In this document: positions 14,399 to 21,572 of the stretch, in pieces
Position numbering within the stretch: the first letter of the stretch is position 1
How the letters are laid out: each line of letters starts with the position of its first letter
From: JACVRW01 sp963814095
Lineage (GTDB): Bacteria > Actinomycetota > Thermoleophilia > Solirubrobacterales > Thermoleophilaceae
Direction: 5' to 3'
DNA: 64,000 nt
Assembly: GCA_963814095.1 (NCBI GenBank)
Contig: CAWFBT010000024.1
Span: forward strand, 62,001-126,000
Made by a program: the position numbers and the translations under genes
Notes under the pieces: generated by a model
Told to the model about the DNA's origin: nothing
Seen by the model: only the letters and a program-made list of their open reading frames with translations
Databases searched by the model: none

Positions 14399-15241
14399 TC
14401 ACGGCGTTCGCGGTTGTGACTTGGCTTGGCGCCGCGCCTCGCGGCTGACCGTTCCCCAGATCGTCTTGGCCATCAGGGCCGCGCCCTCGGTGTTGAGGTG
14501 GATCGAGTCGTAGGTCAGGCCCGGTCGGTCCGACGCCTTGGCCCAGTCGGCCAGGACGAGGTCGTCTCGGCGCCGGTCGAGGCGACGCAGGCGCTCGTTG
14601 ACGTAGGGGAAATACCACGAGTACTGGCCGAGCTCGTCGCGTGACTGCGGCGGAACCGTCCGCCGCGTCGGTTCGCGCAGGGTCACCCAGACCACTTGGC
14701 GGGCGCCCCGCCCGCGAAGAACTCGAAGCAGTCCGCGGGCTTCGCGGTCAAAGCGCCGCGCCCAGACCCGGTAGCGACGCCGGCCCCGCTCCCAGAGCGA
14801 GTTGTAACCGAGCCCGACAACCGCGAGCCGCGCGACCGGAGTGGCTCGCTCACGCAGCTCGTCCGCGGCAAACCTGATCATCAGCGCCGGCCGGCCGTAG
14901 ACCCGCGCCCGCCAACACGGCCGCCGCGCACGCAGCGCCGAAACGCCGCCGAGCAGGACCGAGTCGACGAGCACCGTCGCTCGCCGCGGCAGCAACCAAG
15001 ACGGCAACGAGGCGCGCTCGCCGGGACGAAACTGACAGCCCCTTCTCGGCTGGGTCTCCGATCCTGCCCCGCCGGCGACCGGAGCGATAAGCAACGCCGC
15101 ACAAAGAAGCGCAGCGGTGCCCCAGCCACGCCAGGGTCGCGTCCCGTCGGGCGGTGTCGGACGCGGCCCGCCGCAACCTGTCAGCTCGCGGCTGACCCGT
15201 CTCTCGACCGACAACAGCTTGAGAACTACGCGGGGGACCAC
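14399..15241 (-). CDS. Secreted SGNH/GDSL-type hydrolase
   Basis: About 280 residues. A hydrophobic segment (WGTAALLCAALLIAPVAGG) looks like a signal peptide; VLVDSVLLGGVSAL could be the Ser block (GDS-like), LAVVGLGYNSLW the Asn/Gly block, and YDSIHLNTEGAALMA is the characteristic DxxH block with catalytic Asp and His. Such enzymes deacylate or deacetylate esters in the envelope. The start is uncertain: GTG 15241 is used, TTG 15214 also gives an intact signal peptide. It follows the secreted-protein module upstream; this is the only full-length enzyme in the island. Confidence 0.62.
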   Translation of the reverse strand: MVPRVVLKLLSVERRVSRELTGCGGPRPTPPDGTRPWRGWGTAALLCAALLIAPVAGGAGSETQPRRGCQFRPGERASLPSWLLPRRATVLVDSVLLGGVSALRARRPCWRARVYGRPALMIRFAADELRERATPVARLAVVGLGYNSLWERGRRRYRVWARRFDREARGLLRVLRGRGARQVVWVTLREPTRRTVPPQSRDELGQYSWYFPYVNERLRRLDRRRDDLVLADWAKASDRPGLTYDSIHLNTEGAALMAKTIWGTVSREARRQAKSQPRTP

Positions 15242-15393
15242 AACCCGGCAGCGATGCAGCCGACGGGGCTGGGCGGCTGGTGCGGATGTCGGCGCAACGA
15301 CAGCGGCAAGCGCGTTTGGAACGATCAGACGCGGACACGGTCCACGTCCGAGCGTACAAAGGGCGCTCCAGTGAATCAGCGGTCGAAGGAGTA

Positions 15394-15771
15394 CTAGATG
15401 TGGACGTGATCCTCGAGCCGTTGGCACTCCGACCGACCCACTGACCGGCGTAGTAGTTCCAGAAGCAGCCAAGAGTGCCGCACCCGAAGGGCTGGTACTC
15501 GCCGTACGGACTGCGCAGCACGTAGCCGGAGGGGGGCGACACACGTGAATACGTGTGCAGCTGCTTCGGCAGCCACCACCGGTTGTGCAGGTAAGCGCGG
15601 GCGGATCCGCGCCGACGAGCAGGATGTGTGGTTGCCGAGGGCGTGGACGGTCAGACGGTCGTTGTGCTCCAGGTGCCAGTCCACGCAGCGGTTGGTGGGG
15701 ACGCCTAGGCTGGAGTGGCTATGCCGAGCAGCGTGACTGACCGCGGCCGGTCCTGCAATCGTCTTCTTCAC
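15394..15771 (-). pseudogene. Secreted Cys-rich small protein (module copy 2), frameshifted
   Basis: Starts GTG 15771 (MKKTIAG) after RBS GAGGAAG. The signal peptide is split over frames: MKKTIAG..AAVS then VTLLGIATPA in the next frame, and the chain returns to the first frame at GVPTNRCVDW. The mature part has GNHTSCSSAR and FTC, then another shift into YVLRSPYGEYQPFGCGTLGC and NYYAGQWVGRSANG. Cys spacing parallels the intact protein at 16855-17208 (GMNCASVR, WHC, VRC), so it is a paralogue. At least three indels. Confidence 0.5.
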
Positions 15772-15788
15772 TTCCTCGCCCTCGCGGT

Positions 15789-15839
15789 GGTTCCAATTGG
15801 TCCACTGGCGGCAACGCACCGGCATGGGTGCACCCCGTC
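15789..15839 (-). promoter_or_regulatory. Structured 5' leader, copy A
   Basis: On the RNA strand: hairpin GCACC-CAUGCC-GGUGC, then GUUGCCGCCAGUGGACCAAUU and GGAACC; CCAGU can pair with AUUGG around a GGACCA loop. Same order as the copies at 17226 and 17824, with compensating changes in the first stem. Not recognised as a known riboswitch. Confidence 0.45.
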
Positions 15840-15862
15840 ATCAAGCGAGGTGGTCCTGCGCT

Positions 15863-16344
15863 CTAGCAGGGGGGCATAGGCGAACCCGGATCGTCCGAGC
15901 AGCCCTCGCCCGTGGCGTAGCCCGCGCTGTCGTGGCTGCTGTCGCCCCCCTCCGGGCGAAGCCGTCCTGCTGGGCGCTCAAGGGCGCTCTCTGGTCGCTA
16001 CCTGAGGCGCGACCGGCGCTGGTGGCGGGCGGCGGTGCGGCGGCGAAAGTCCTCGGCGAGCACCCGCGCGCCGTGCCGCTCACCGGGGTCTGTCGGCCGC
16101 GCCTCCGGCCTTGCTCGACCTTCAGCGAGGCCGCGCGTCCGCCCGACCGCGAAGGCAGCCGCAGGGCGTTCCGGCCGCTGTTAGCCGGGCGTCGGCTCGC
16201 GCGGCCCGCGCCTCGGCGGCGGTCGGCGCGTTAGCTTTGCCGACCACGTAGCCGATCGCGGCTGTTATGGCGATGACAGCGATGGCTAGGGCGGCGATCT
16301 GCGCTCTGCGTCTAGTCGCCAACGCAATCCACCTGTCGCGGCAT
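15863..16344 (-). pseudogene. Membrane-anchored Gly-repeat protein (module copy 2), frameshifted
   Basis: ATG 16344 has a strong RBS (TAGGAGGAATTG), but the frame must shift once to reach ATRRRAQIAALAIAVIAITA, a TM helix, followed by AIGYVVGKANAPTAAEARAAR. Beyond it another frame reads FAVGRTRGLAEGRAR with Gly every four residues, and a third ends HDSAGYATGEGCSDDPGS and a stop at 15863. The end is clearly homologous to the sequence after 17380 (SYDSEGYATGDGCSNNP). A paralogue of the protein at 17380-17806. Confidence 0.48.
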
Positions 16345-16407
16345 CAATTCCTCCTATGCACGCCAGCGATCGCTGCTCTTCGGGCAAAGACGTAACCGGG
16401 CTCGCTG

Positions 16408-16779
16408 TTAGGCAGCTTCGTCGGTGTATTCCAAGCCTGTCGACTGGGCCGGAGCTGCGGGCGCGGCCTGGGCTGCTGCTGCAGCTTCACGCGCCGCCGC
16501 CCGCTCCAGATCGCGGGTCTTCGTGCGGTACTGCGCCTTATAGGCGGCTCTGGTAGCTGGCGCGATACCCCTGCTTCTCGCCGGCCTTGAACTGATTACC
16601 GTAACCTTGCTGCGCCGCCGCTTCGCGAGCATCGCGAAGTTGGCCTCGTGGTGGCGAATTTCCGCAGCCTGCAGATCCGCGCCAGTAGATGAGCCGGCAA
16701 AAGGAACCGCCCACCGCGACGAGCCGCAGAGTACGAGCAGCCCAGCGAGCACCGGCGGGAGAAATTGGTGGTGCATCAC
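16408..16779 (-). pseudogene. Ala/Gln/Tyr-rich helical exported protein, frameshifted
   Basis: The C-terminal frame encodes AAYKAQYRTKTRDLERAAAR followed by an Ala/Pro/Gln tail ending GLEYTDEAA. Immediately before it the coherent sequence AREAAAQQGYGNQFKAGEKQ and GYRASYQSR lies in a different frame, and before that DLQAAEIRHHEANFA returns to the first frame. Two compensating indels reconcile them. N-terminal part is hydrophobic. Related in style (GYxxxY spacing) to the neighbouring repeat proteins. No function known. Confidence 0.45.
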
Positions 16780-16852
16780 AGACCGCCAAAGAGCCAGCGG
16801 ACGCCCACGGCGGCAAGCACAGCAACGCCACCGAGTCGAGCAGCTTCTTCAT
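16776..16852 (-). pseudogene. Short membrane peptide ORF (MKKLLDSV..), one-base shift
   Basis: ATG 16852 begins 2 bp after the stop of the secreted protein gene. MKKLLDSV is followed, in the next frame, by AVLAAVGVRWLFGGL and a TGA that overlaps the start region of the downstream gene (TGATG). About 25 residues, one TM helix. The 77-bp length implies a single-base indel. Confidence 0.35.
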
Positions 16853-16854
16853 GC

Positions 16855-17208
16855 CTAGTACACCCGGGCCTTGAAGCTGTACGAGGTGCTGCTCGTGTTC
16901 TCGTAGCAGCGGACGCCGTGGCGGCTGATCTTGTAGCAGTGCCACGTCACCCAGCCGTCGAAGAACGCACTCGGCATCCGCGGGTAGCCGTACTGGCGGC
17001 GGACCTTGGCCCGGAACTGGCCCAGCGCGTAGCGCACTGAAGCGCAGTTCATGCCGCTAGCACGAGCGCCCTGGTAGCCGATCGTGTAGCCGCTCCTGTT
17101 GTTGTCGAACTTGCTGACGCCGCAGTAGTGGGCGTCCGCCTGGGCCACACCCGGCCCAGCGAGCACCGCGCCTGCGACCAGCGCTCCTGCGATCAACTTC
17201 TTCACCAT
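16855..17208 (-). CDS. Secreted Cys-containing small protein (module copy 1, intact)
   Basis: 117 residues from ATG 17208 with RBS AAGGAGAACG. Signal peptide MVKKLIAGALVAGAVLAGPG followed by an ALA-like site (VAQADA). The mature part has four Cys in the order YCG, GMNCASVRYALG, WHCYKI, VRCYEN, and ends SYSFKARVY. This fits a widespread type of small actinobacterial exported protein (GxxCxxAR...C...C) of unknown function. It is the intact paralogue of the gene at 15394. Preceded by the structured leader. Confidence 0.75.
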   Translation of the reverse strand: MVKKLIAGALVAGAVLAGPGVAQADAHYCGVSKFDNNRSGYTIGYQGARASGMNCASVRYALGQFRAKVRRQYGYPRMPSAFFDGWVTWHCYKISRHGVRCYENTSSTSYSFKARVY

Positions 17209-17225
17209 CGTTCTCCTTGCTCATG

Positions 17226-17280
17226 GGTTCGTTCGAGTCGGTCGCCTGGCGGCAACGCGCCCCCGAGGGACGCGCTCCCG
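17226..17280 (-). promoter_or_regulatory. Structured 5' leader, copy B
   Basis: RNA strand: CGCGUCC-CUCG-GGGGCGCG hairpin, then UUGCCGCCAGGCGACCGAC and GAACC. Ends 18 nt before ATG 17208; an ATGAGCAAG remnant identical to the start of the gene at 17806 lies between them. Confidence 0.45.
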
Positions 17281-17379
17281 TCAATCAGCCGGTTAGCGTA
17301 GGGCAGCGGGGTCTCGGATTATTGGAGCACCCATCGCCCGTGGCGTAACCCTCGCTGTCGTAACTGCCGTAGGCGAAGC

Positions 17380-17806
17380 CTACGGCTCGTAGCTGTCGTA
17401 GCTACCGTCGGTGTAGCCGTCGCCGTAGCCCTCGGCCTCGCCCTCCATCTCGCCCTCGGCGTGGCCGCTGCTGTAGCCCGCGGTGTTCCCGGCGCCGTAG
17501 CCGGAGCTATAACCGGCCTCGTTGCCGTTCTGGTAGCCGGTCTCTTCCCAACGCGGTAGCCACGCTCACGGGCCCGTTGCGGGCTTGCTTCAGGTCCTTC
17601 GCGTGCGCGTCCTCCTGGTCGCTGAGCAACCGGTCGGTATGGATCTCGGCGCGGCGCTCGGCGCCGTCCTCCACCGGCTGCGCCTTCATCTGGACCTGCT
17701 GGTCCGACATGCGCGAGCCTTGGCCGGTCGCGTATGCGCCGACCCCGGTCGCGGCCACTGCCAGCAGCGCCACCAGCCTCACCAGCCCCGTCATTGTCTT
17801 GCTCAT
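17380..17806 (-). pseudogene. Exported Gly/Tyr tetrad-repeat protein (module copy 1), frameshifted
   Basis: ATG 17806 (RBS CGGAGAGAG). MSKTMTGLVRLVALLAVAAT is a signal or anchor helix; MSDQQVQMKAQPVEDGAERR and a charged helix follow. The chain then needs two indels to enter the repeat region: ETGYQNGNEAGYSSGYGAGN, TAGYSSGHAEGEMEGEAEGY, GDGYTDGSYDSYEP, stop at 17380. Gly/Tyr recur every four residues. A further frame after the stop continues GFAYGSYDSEGYATGDG, so the original protein was probably longer. Divergent from the TetR gene. Confidence 0.5.
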
Positions 17807-17823
17807 GGCTCTCTCCGTCGCTT

Positions 17824-17876
17824 GGTTTTCCCAGCCGGTCCGCTGGCAGCGCGCCCCGGAGGGATGCGCTCCTCGT
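17824..17876 (-). promoter_or_regulatory. Structured 5' leader, copy C
   Basis: RNA strand: GCGC-AUCCC-UC-CGGGG-CGCGC hairpin, then UGCCAGCGGACCGGCUGG (CCAGC/GCUGG stem with GGACCG loop) and GAAAACC, 18 nt before ATG 17806. Best-formed of the three copies. Confidence 0.48.
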
Positions 17877-17944
17877 CGGTCAGCCGCCATCAGCGAATGT
17901 CCAGATTCCCCCAACGCCTACCGCCTCCTCAGCTCGTTGACGAA

Positions 17945-17985
17945 ATGCTAACAAGCTCTTGACGGATCGCCAACAACATTTAGAC
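17945..17985 (+). promoter_or_regulatory. TetR gene promoter with operator-like palindrome
   Basis: TTGACG (17958-17963), 16-bp spacer and TAGACT (17980-17985) precede ATG 17993 by only 7 bases, so the transcript is probably leaderless. The -35 box is embedded in ATGCTAACAAGCTCTTGAC, containing CAAG-CT-CTTG; an inverted near-copy lies at 18841-18859. Confidence 0.5.
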
Positions 17986-17992
17986 TCGCCTT

Positions 17993-18616
17993 ATGAACAC
18001 GACGCCGAAGTACAGCCGCCTCGCTCCCGCGCGGCGGCGCGAACGAGATCCTCGACGCGGCCAACGCGCTGTTCGCCGAGCGCGGCTACGACGAGGTCTC
18101 GATCGAGGACATCGCGAACTCCGCCGGCGTCACCAGGGGGCTCGTGCACCACTACTTCGGCGGCCGCAAGGAGGTCTACATCGCGCTGCTCGAGCGGCTC
18201 GGCACCATGCGCGAGGAACAACTCCCGCCGCCCGTCGGCCGCAGCGCCCGCGCGCGCGTGGCCGACAGCGTGTCGCGCTGGCTCGACTGGACCGAGCAGA
18301 ACCGCACGATCTGGCTGCCACGCTCGGCCGCGGCGAGGACATCGCCGACCCCGACGTCAGGGCCGTCGTGCTCGAGCTCGTGCGCCGCGCCGTCGCGCTC
18401 CTCGCCGCCCACCACGCCGACATCGCCGACGACTCGCCACGGCTGCGCTACGCGCTCGAGTGCTGGACCGGCCTCAACCGCGCCGCCACCCGCCGCTGGC
18501 TACAAGGCGAAGCCACCCGCGAACAGACCCACGAACTGATCGCCTCGACACTCGAACACGTCCTACGCACCTTCGGCGCACCACCCAAGCCAAACCGGCG
18601 CACATTCCCTCGCTGA
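17993..18616 (+). pseudogene. TetR-family regulator with two compensating frameshifts
   Basis: Start MNTTPKYSRLAPA is in frame 2; then frame 3 carries the TetR DNA-binding domain NEILDAANALFAERGYDEVS, IEDIANSAGVTRGLVHHYFG and KEVYIALLERL; near 18322 it returns to frame 2 for GEDIADPDVRAVVLELVRRA and a full C-terminal ligand domain to 18616. One extra G near 18048 and one missing base near 18322 explain both switches. A repaired protein would be about 207 residues, normal for TetR. Probable operators lie on both sides (17945, 18841). Confidence 0.62.
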
Positions 18617-18840
18617 GATCAGCCACCGTCGAGATCCATGCCTGGCAGCGGCGACTCCGCGCAGTGCGCGGTTCGCCGATGGAAGCAGCAGTCCGCTTCG
18701 CTCCGCCAACGCCCGACGCGCTCAGCCACTGTCGCTTCCCCTTGGCTGCGCAAGTCCGGGTCCGCCGTCGACGATCTGGGCGGGGTGGAGGCGCGGTACT
18801 TGGCGCGTTCATAAAGAACTCTATGTTCGTCGGCGGTCCG

Positions 18841-18859
18841 GCAAGAGACTTGTTAGCAT
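18841..18859. promoter_or_regulatory. Second probable TetR operator, inverted copy
   Basis: GCAAGAGACTTGTTAGCAT is the reverse complement of the motif at 17945-17963 except for one inserted base; contains CAAG-AGA-CTTG. Lies 52 bp upstream of ATG 18911, so it could control the following genes. Confidence 0.5.
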
Positions 18860-18910
18860 TCCGTCGAACTACGGGCGTTCACAAAGCGCGGAGCAGATCG
18901 GGATGAAGGC

Positions 18911-19246
18911 ATGACAGACAAGGAGCTGGACACGATCAAGGAGCTCGTCGCGCGGGCGCCGAGCACCGGCGCGGCTACAAGGTCACTCTCGACTTCACCG
19001 TCTACGCGCCCGACCGGATCGGCAGCCACCCGCGCGGCGCGGTGCTGATCTCGGGCAACCGCCACCGAGTCGAGGGCGAGTTCGGCAGCTGGGGCCGCTG
19101 GCTCACGCTCGAGGACAGATGGGCCTTCATCGAGCGCATGGGCACCTTCTGGGACGAGCTGGTCGCCAGCAAGGACATGCAGGCCGCTCGCGCCGGGAAG
19201 GCGAAGTCGGCCCCGAAGGCGAAGCGCGCCCCGCACGCACCAGTAA
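18911..19246 (+). pseudogene. Hypothetical protein downstream of TetR operator, frameshifted
   Basis: ATG 18911 gives MTDKELDTIKELVARA; one base later the reading continues EHRRGYKVTLDFTVYAPDRI, GSHPRGAVLISGNRHRVEGE, FGSWGRWLTLEDRWAFIERM and a Lys/Ala-rich end (AGKAKSAPKAKRAP). No known family recognised; the RGYKV and GxWGRWLT motifs suggest a small beta-rich DNA- or ligand-binding protein. A TAA in another frame overlaps the ATG of the next gene (TAATG at 19245), which is probably the original stop. Confidence 0.42.
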
Positions 19247-19481
19247 TGCTCGCCTACCTCGATCCAGGCAGCGGCGGCATCGGCCGGCTGGAACGTCTTC
19301 ATCGCGTCCTCATCGGCCACAAGGGCAGCCACTCGGTCGTGGTTTCAGTTGCAACGGGTGCAGCAAGACCCGGCGCGGCCAGCCGCACGCGACCGCGCCC
19401 GACGGCCCGGTGTGGGAGGAGCATACGTTGCAGTTCTGCTTCCTCTGCTCCGCCCATCAGGTGATCGGGAGGGGGTACTAG
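19246..19481 (+). pseudogene. MLAYLDPGSG-type N-terminus joined to a CxxC...CxxC zinc-ribbon fragment, frameshifted
   Basis: ATG 19246 gives MLAYLDPGSGG, an N-terminus shared by many tiny bacterial membrane proteins. After one or more shifts another frame reads FSCNGCSKTRRGQPHATAPD, GPVWEEHTLQFCFLCSAHQV and ends IGRGY at 19481; the two CxxC pairs make a plausible zinc ribbon. Whether this is one gene or two short genes cannot be decided. Stop TAG overlaps the GTG of the next gene. Confidence 0.4.
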
Positions 19482-19591
19482 TGCCCGGCCCGTTCGAAGT
19501 CCTCATCGGCCTCATGGCAGTGGGCCTCTTGGTGATGGTGGCGGCGGTCGTACTCAGCGTCGTGTACCTCCTACGGGACCGAAAGTCATGA
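19481..19591 (+). CDS. 36-residue single-TM peptide
   Basis: GTG 19481 preceded by GGGAGGGGG. MPGPFEVLIGLMAVGLLVMV continues as AAVVLSVVYLLRDRKS: one membrane helix with a basic cytosolic end. Overlaps the previous stop by 1 bp and the next start (ATGA). No family recognised. Confidence 0.6.
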   Translation: MPGPFEVLIGLMAVGLLVMVAAVVLSVVYLLRDRKS

Positions 19592-19671
19592 GCGCTCGCG
19601 AGGCGATGACCGCTATCGGCGTCCTCGCGGTAGCCGCCGCGCTGCCGCCGCGAAAGCGTCAAGCGGCTTAG
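19588..19671 (+). CDS. 27-residue hydrophobic peptide ORF
   Basis: ATG 19588 in an ATGA overlap. MSAREAMTAIGVLAVAAALP ends PRKRQAA. Short hydrophobic centre with a basic C-terminus. Supported only by the coupled start and composition. Confidence 0.4.
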   Translation: MSAREAMTAIGVLAVAAALPPRKRQAA

Positions 19672-19683
19672 TCTCGCCGCACT

Positions 19684-20217
19684 TTGTACAGCGCTTCTCC
19701 GCCACTAGAGCGAAGTGGTTCCATTGCGACCTTGGGCGAGGAGGCCGAGCGCAAGCTCGCTGAAGCCAGGCGCCGCTACGAGGCGTTGGTCCTCGCCACT
19801 GAAGAAGCGACAACGGCCTACCTTGAGGCGGGCGAGCAGGAGGCGGAGAAGGCGGCAGTGGTCGCCAAGGAGCAGCGCGAGCGCTCCGCCGCCGAGCTTC
19901 GCCGCGCCCACGAGCTCGTTGTCTCGGCCATCGACGCATACGAAGACCTCGCCACCGCCGCGAACGCCACGGCGAACCCGAACTTGAAGCGCCCACGACC
20001 GCCGCTGCGCTCGGCCGAGATCGGCAAGCCCGCGATCCGCAACGACAAGGGCCTCGCTTGGCTCGCCGCGCTCTCGGGGTGGATCGAAGAGCAGCGACTA
20101 GCCGCCGAGGTCGAGCCCGAGTCCGAGATTCACTTCGGCTGGAGCGGACTCGGCCGGGTTGGGGCGCCGCCGGGGACCTGCGCACGTCCTGAGCGGGCGC
20201 TCGGACGGACCCGCTAC
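19684..20217 (+). CDS. Coiled-coil hypothetical protein, 3' end uncertain
   Basis: From TTG 19684 a long helix (EEAERKLAEARRRYEALVLA, then EQEAEKAAVVAKEQRERSAA) runs for about 90 residues with coiled-coil spacing, followed by KPAIRNDKGLAWLAALSGWI. The frame stays open into the opposite-strand SnoaL gene, so the natural stop was probably lost by an indel near 20150-20215; the end given is where overlap begins. No family recognised. Confidence 0.45.
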
Positions 20218-20610
20218 TCAAATCCGGTTGTGCAGTTCGTCGACGACGTACTGGTCCGCCTCGAAGATCGAGATCTCCACGATCCGGTCGCCACGCACCC
20301 GGTAGACGTTCGCGCGCCGGATCTCGAGTGCCGGGCCCTCGCCGTGGAAGCGCTCCCGCACCAGCAGCGCCACACGCTCGTCGCTCACGAGCATGTCCAC
20401 CAGCTCGACCTCGATCTCGCCATCGCCGTAGTGGTCGCGGATTGACTGGATGTAGTCGACGGCGGAGGCCTTGCCTCGCCGATGGCCGGCGAAGGCGGAG
20501 CGACCGGGGATGTGGAAATCGATGTCCTCGGCGAAGTAGCCGAACGCCGTGTCCCAGTCGCCGCGCCTCGCGGCCGCGATGTAGTCGCTCATGAGCTCGC
20601 GGGCGGTCAC
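20218..20610 (-). CDS. SnoaL-like / nuclear-transport-factor-2 fold protein
   Basis: 130 residues from GTG 20610. AAARRGDWDTAFGYFAEDID followed by FHIPGRSAFAGHRRGKASAV and the beta-sheet EIEVELVDMLVSDERVALLV then ANVYRVRGDRIVEISIFEAD matches SnoaL-type cone-shaped proteins (ketosteroid isomerase relatives). Complete and intact, unlike most of its neighbours. Substrate unknown; such proteins are isomerases, hydrolases or stress proteins. Confidence 0.8.
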   Translation of the reverse strand: MTARELMSDYIAAARRGDWDTAFGYFAEDIDFHIPGRSAFAGHRRGKASAVDYIQSIRDHYGDGEIEVELVDMLVSDERVALLVRERFHGEGPALEIRRANVYRVRGDRIVEISIFEADQYVVDELHNRI

Positions 20611-20640
20611 GCGCGGAAGTCTCCCGCATCGGCGCCATTG

Positions 20641-20775
20641 TCAGTACCAGTGCGCAGGGCGAGGATCACGCCATGGCTCCGCCGCGCCCGCCAGCAATCG
20701 CTTTTTTCGCAGTTTTTTCGCGGCGAAGTCGAAGACTGCGCAGATGCCTCCCGCATTTGCGGCTACCTGAACCAT
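20641..20775 (-). CDS. 44-residue basic ORF overlapping the RHH gene
   Basis: ATG 20775 lies inside the last codons of the RHH gene (13-bp overlap), a layout typical of antitoxin-toxin pairs. Product MVQVAANAGGICAVFDFAAK then KLRKKRLLAGAAEPWRDP. No recognised toxin fold and no Shine-Dalgarno; reported because of the overlap. Confidence 0.3.
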   Translation of the reverse strand: MVQVAANAGGICAVFDFAAKKLRKKRLLAGAAEPWRDPRPAHWY

Positions 20776-20963
20776 GGTGGTGCCGACACTGCGGCGAGCA
20801 GTTCATCGAGCGATGGCGGCGGTGGCGGTGACGGTTCCGCCTCGCGGATCAGCGCCCGCACAAGTTCGGAGCGAGTGAGCCCACCACGCGCCGCCCGCAA
20901 GCGGTCGATAGCCGCGAGCTCGCGGCGGTCGACACGGATACGGAGCACATCATGTCGAGCCAT
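20763..20963 (-). CDS. Ribbon-helix-helix DNA-binding protein
   Basis: 66 residues from ATG 20963. MARHDVLRIRVDRRELAAID then RLRAARGGLTRSELVRALIR fits CopG/Arc-type RHH: strand VLRIRV, helix A, loop GLTRSE, helix B. A Pro-rich linker (EPSPPPPPSLDEL) and a short tail ending PPWFR could bind a partner. Likely an antitoxin or small repressor. Its start overlaps the opposite-strand secreted-protein reading frame. Confidence 0.72.
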   Translation of the reverse strand: MARHDVLRIRVDRRELAAIDRLRAARGGLTRSELVRALIREAEPSPPPPPSLDELLAAVSAPPWFR

Positions 20964-21488
20964 CGCGCTCGGCGCAGCGTAACGCTCCGATGCCCGCGTC
21001 GATGCCCATGGCTCGCCATTCCCGCCGTCGCCAGCGCCAACGTCGCCGTCGACAATGGCGTCGGCTACGTCGGCAAGGGCGACGTGCAGTCCAAGCTCGG
21101 CTTCAACGACGCTGCCATGCAGTCGGCGGTCACGGACGGCACGGTCAAGTTCACCGCCAACGTGGAGAACATCGTGGCCTACAAGATGACCTGTCTCGGC
21201 AGCAGCGAGTTCGGTCACCGCGTCATCACTCAGCCCGTGAAGTACGAGGTCGTGGCCGTGGCCCGTACCAACAAGGCTGGCAAGTTCGTTGACGGTTGGG
21301 ACCTGAACGCCAAGCTCGGCGCTCCGATCTCCGCCGGTCAGGCTTCGCTCAAGACCATCGACTGTCCGGACGGTGCCCCCATGTGGTCGAACGCTGGTGT
21401 CACCCAGTCCAGCAACGGCATCACCGGCGACCTGAAGGTCAACGACATCGCTCTGCCGAACACGCCGGTCGCAGTTCCGGTCGCGTAG
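20952..21488 (+). CDS. Secreted hypothetical protein, N-terminus damaged
   Basis: The mature part starts after WLAIPAVASA (signal-peptidase-like ASA) with NVAVDNGVGYVGKGDVQSKL and continues as a beta-rich chain (VKFTANVENIVAYKM, KYEVVAVARTNKAGKF, NGITGDLKVNDIALPNTPVA). The signal peptide is too short: the frame's upstream residues are Arg-rich and overlap the divergent RHH gene, so an indel or a rearrangement probably removed the original start. ATG 20952 is the only in-frame start. Two hairpin terminators follow. Confidence 0.55.
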   Translation: MSSHRARRSVTLRCPRRCPWLAIPAVASANVAVDNGVGYVGKGDVQSKLGFNDAAMQSAVTDGTVKFTANVENIVAYKMTCLGSSEFGHRVITQPVKYEVVAVARTNKAGKFVDGWDLNAKLGAPISAGQASLKTIDCPDGAPMWSNAGVTQSSNGITGDLKVNDIALPNTPVAVPVA

Positions 21489-21516
21489 GTACTAGGCAAC
21501 ACAGATGACAGGAATC

Positions 21517-21545
21517 GGCGGGTTGGCTTCGGCTGGCCCGCCTTT
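21517..21545 (+). terminator. Hairpin GGCGGG/CCCGCC with short T-run
   Basis: 6-bp GC stem around a 14-base loop followed by TTTC, 29 bp after the secreted-protein stop. Confidence 0.5.
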
Positions 21546-21572
21546 CAGTCTCGTCAAATCACGGATTCTGAG

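Noticed and set aside
14850..15542. 230-residue minus-strand ORF including the Gly/Tyr-Cys end and the SGNH gene region
   Set aside because: It joins the end of the secreted-protein copy to out-of-frame SGNH sequence; not one protein.
15789..17876. Known riboswitch (c-di-AMP, c-di-GMP, cobalamin)
   Set aside because: Core motifs of these classes are not found; the leaders are reported as unidentified.
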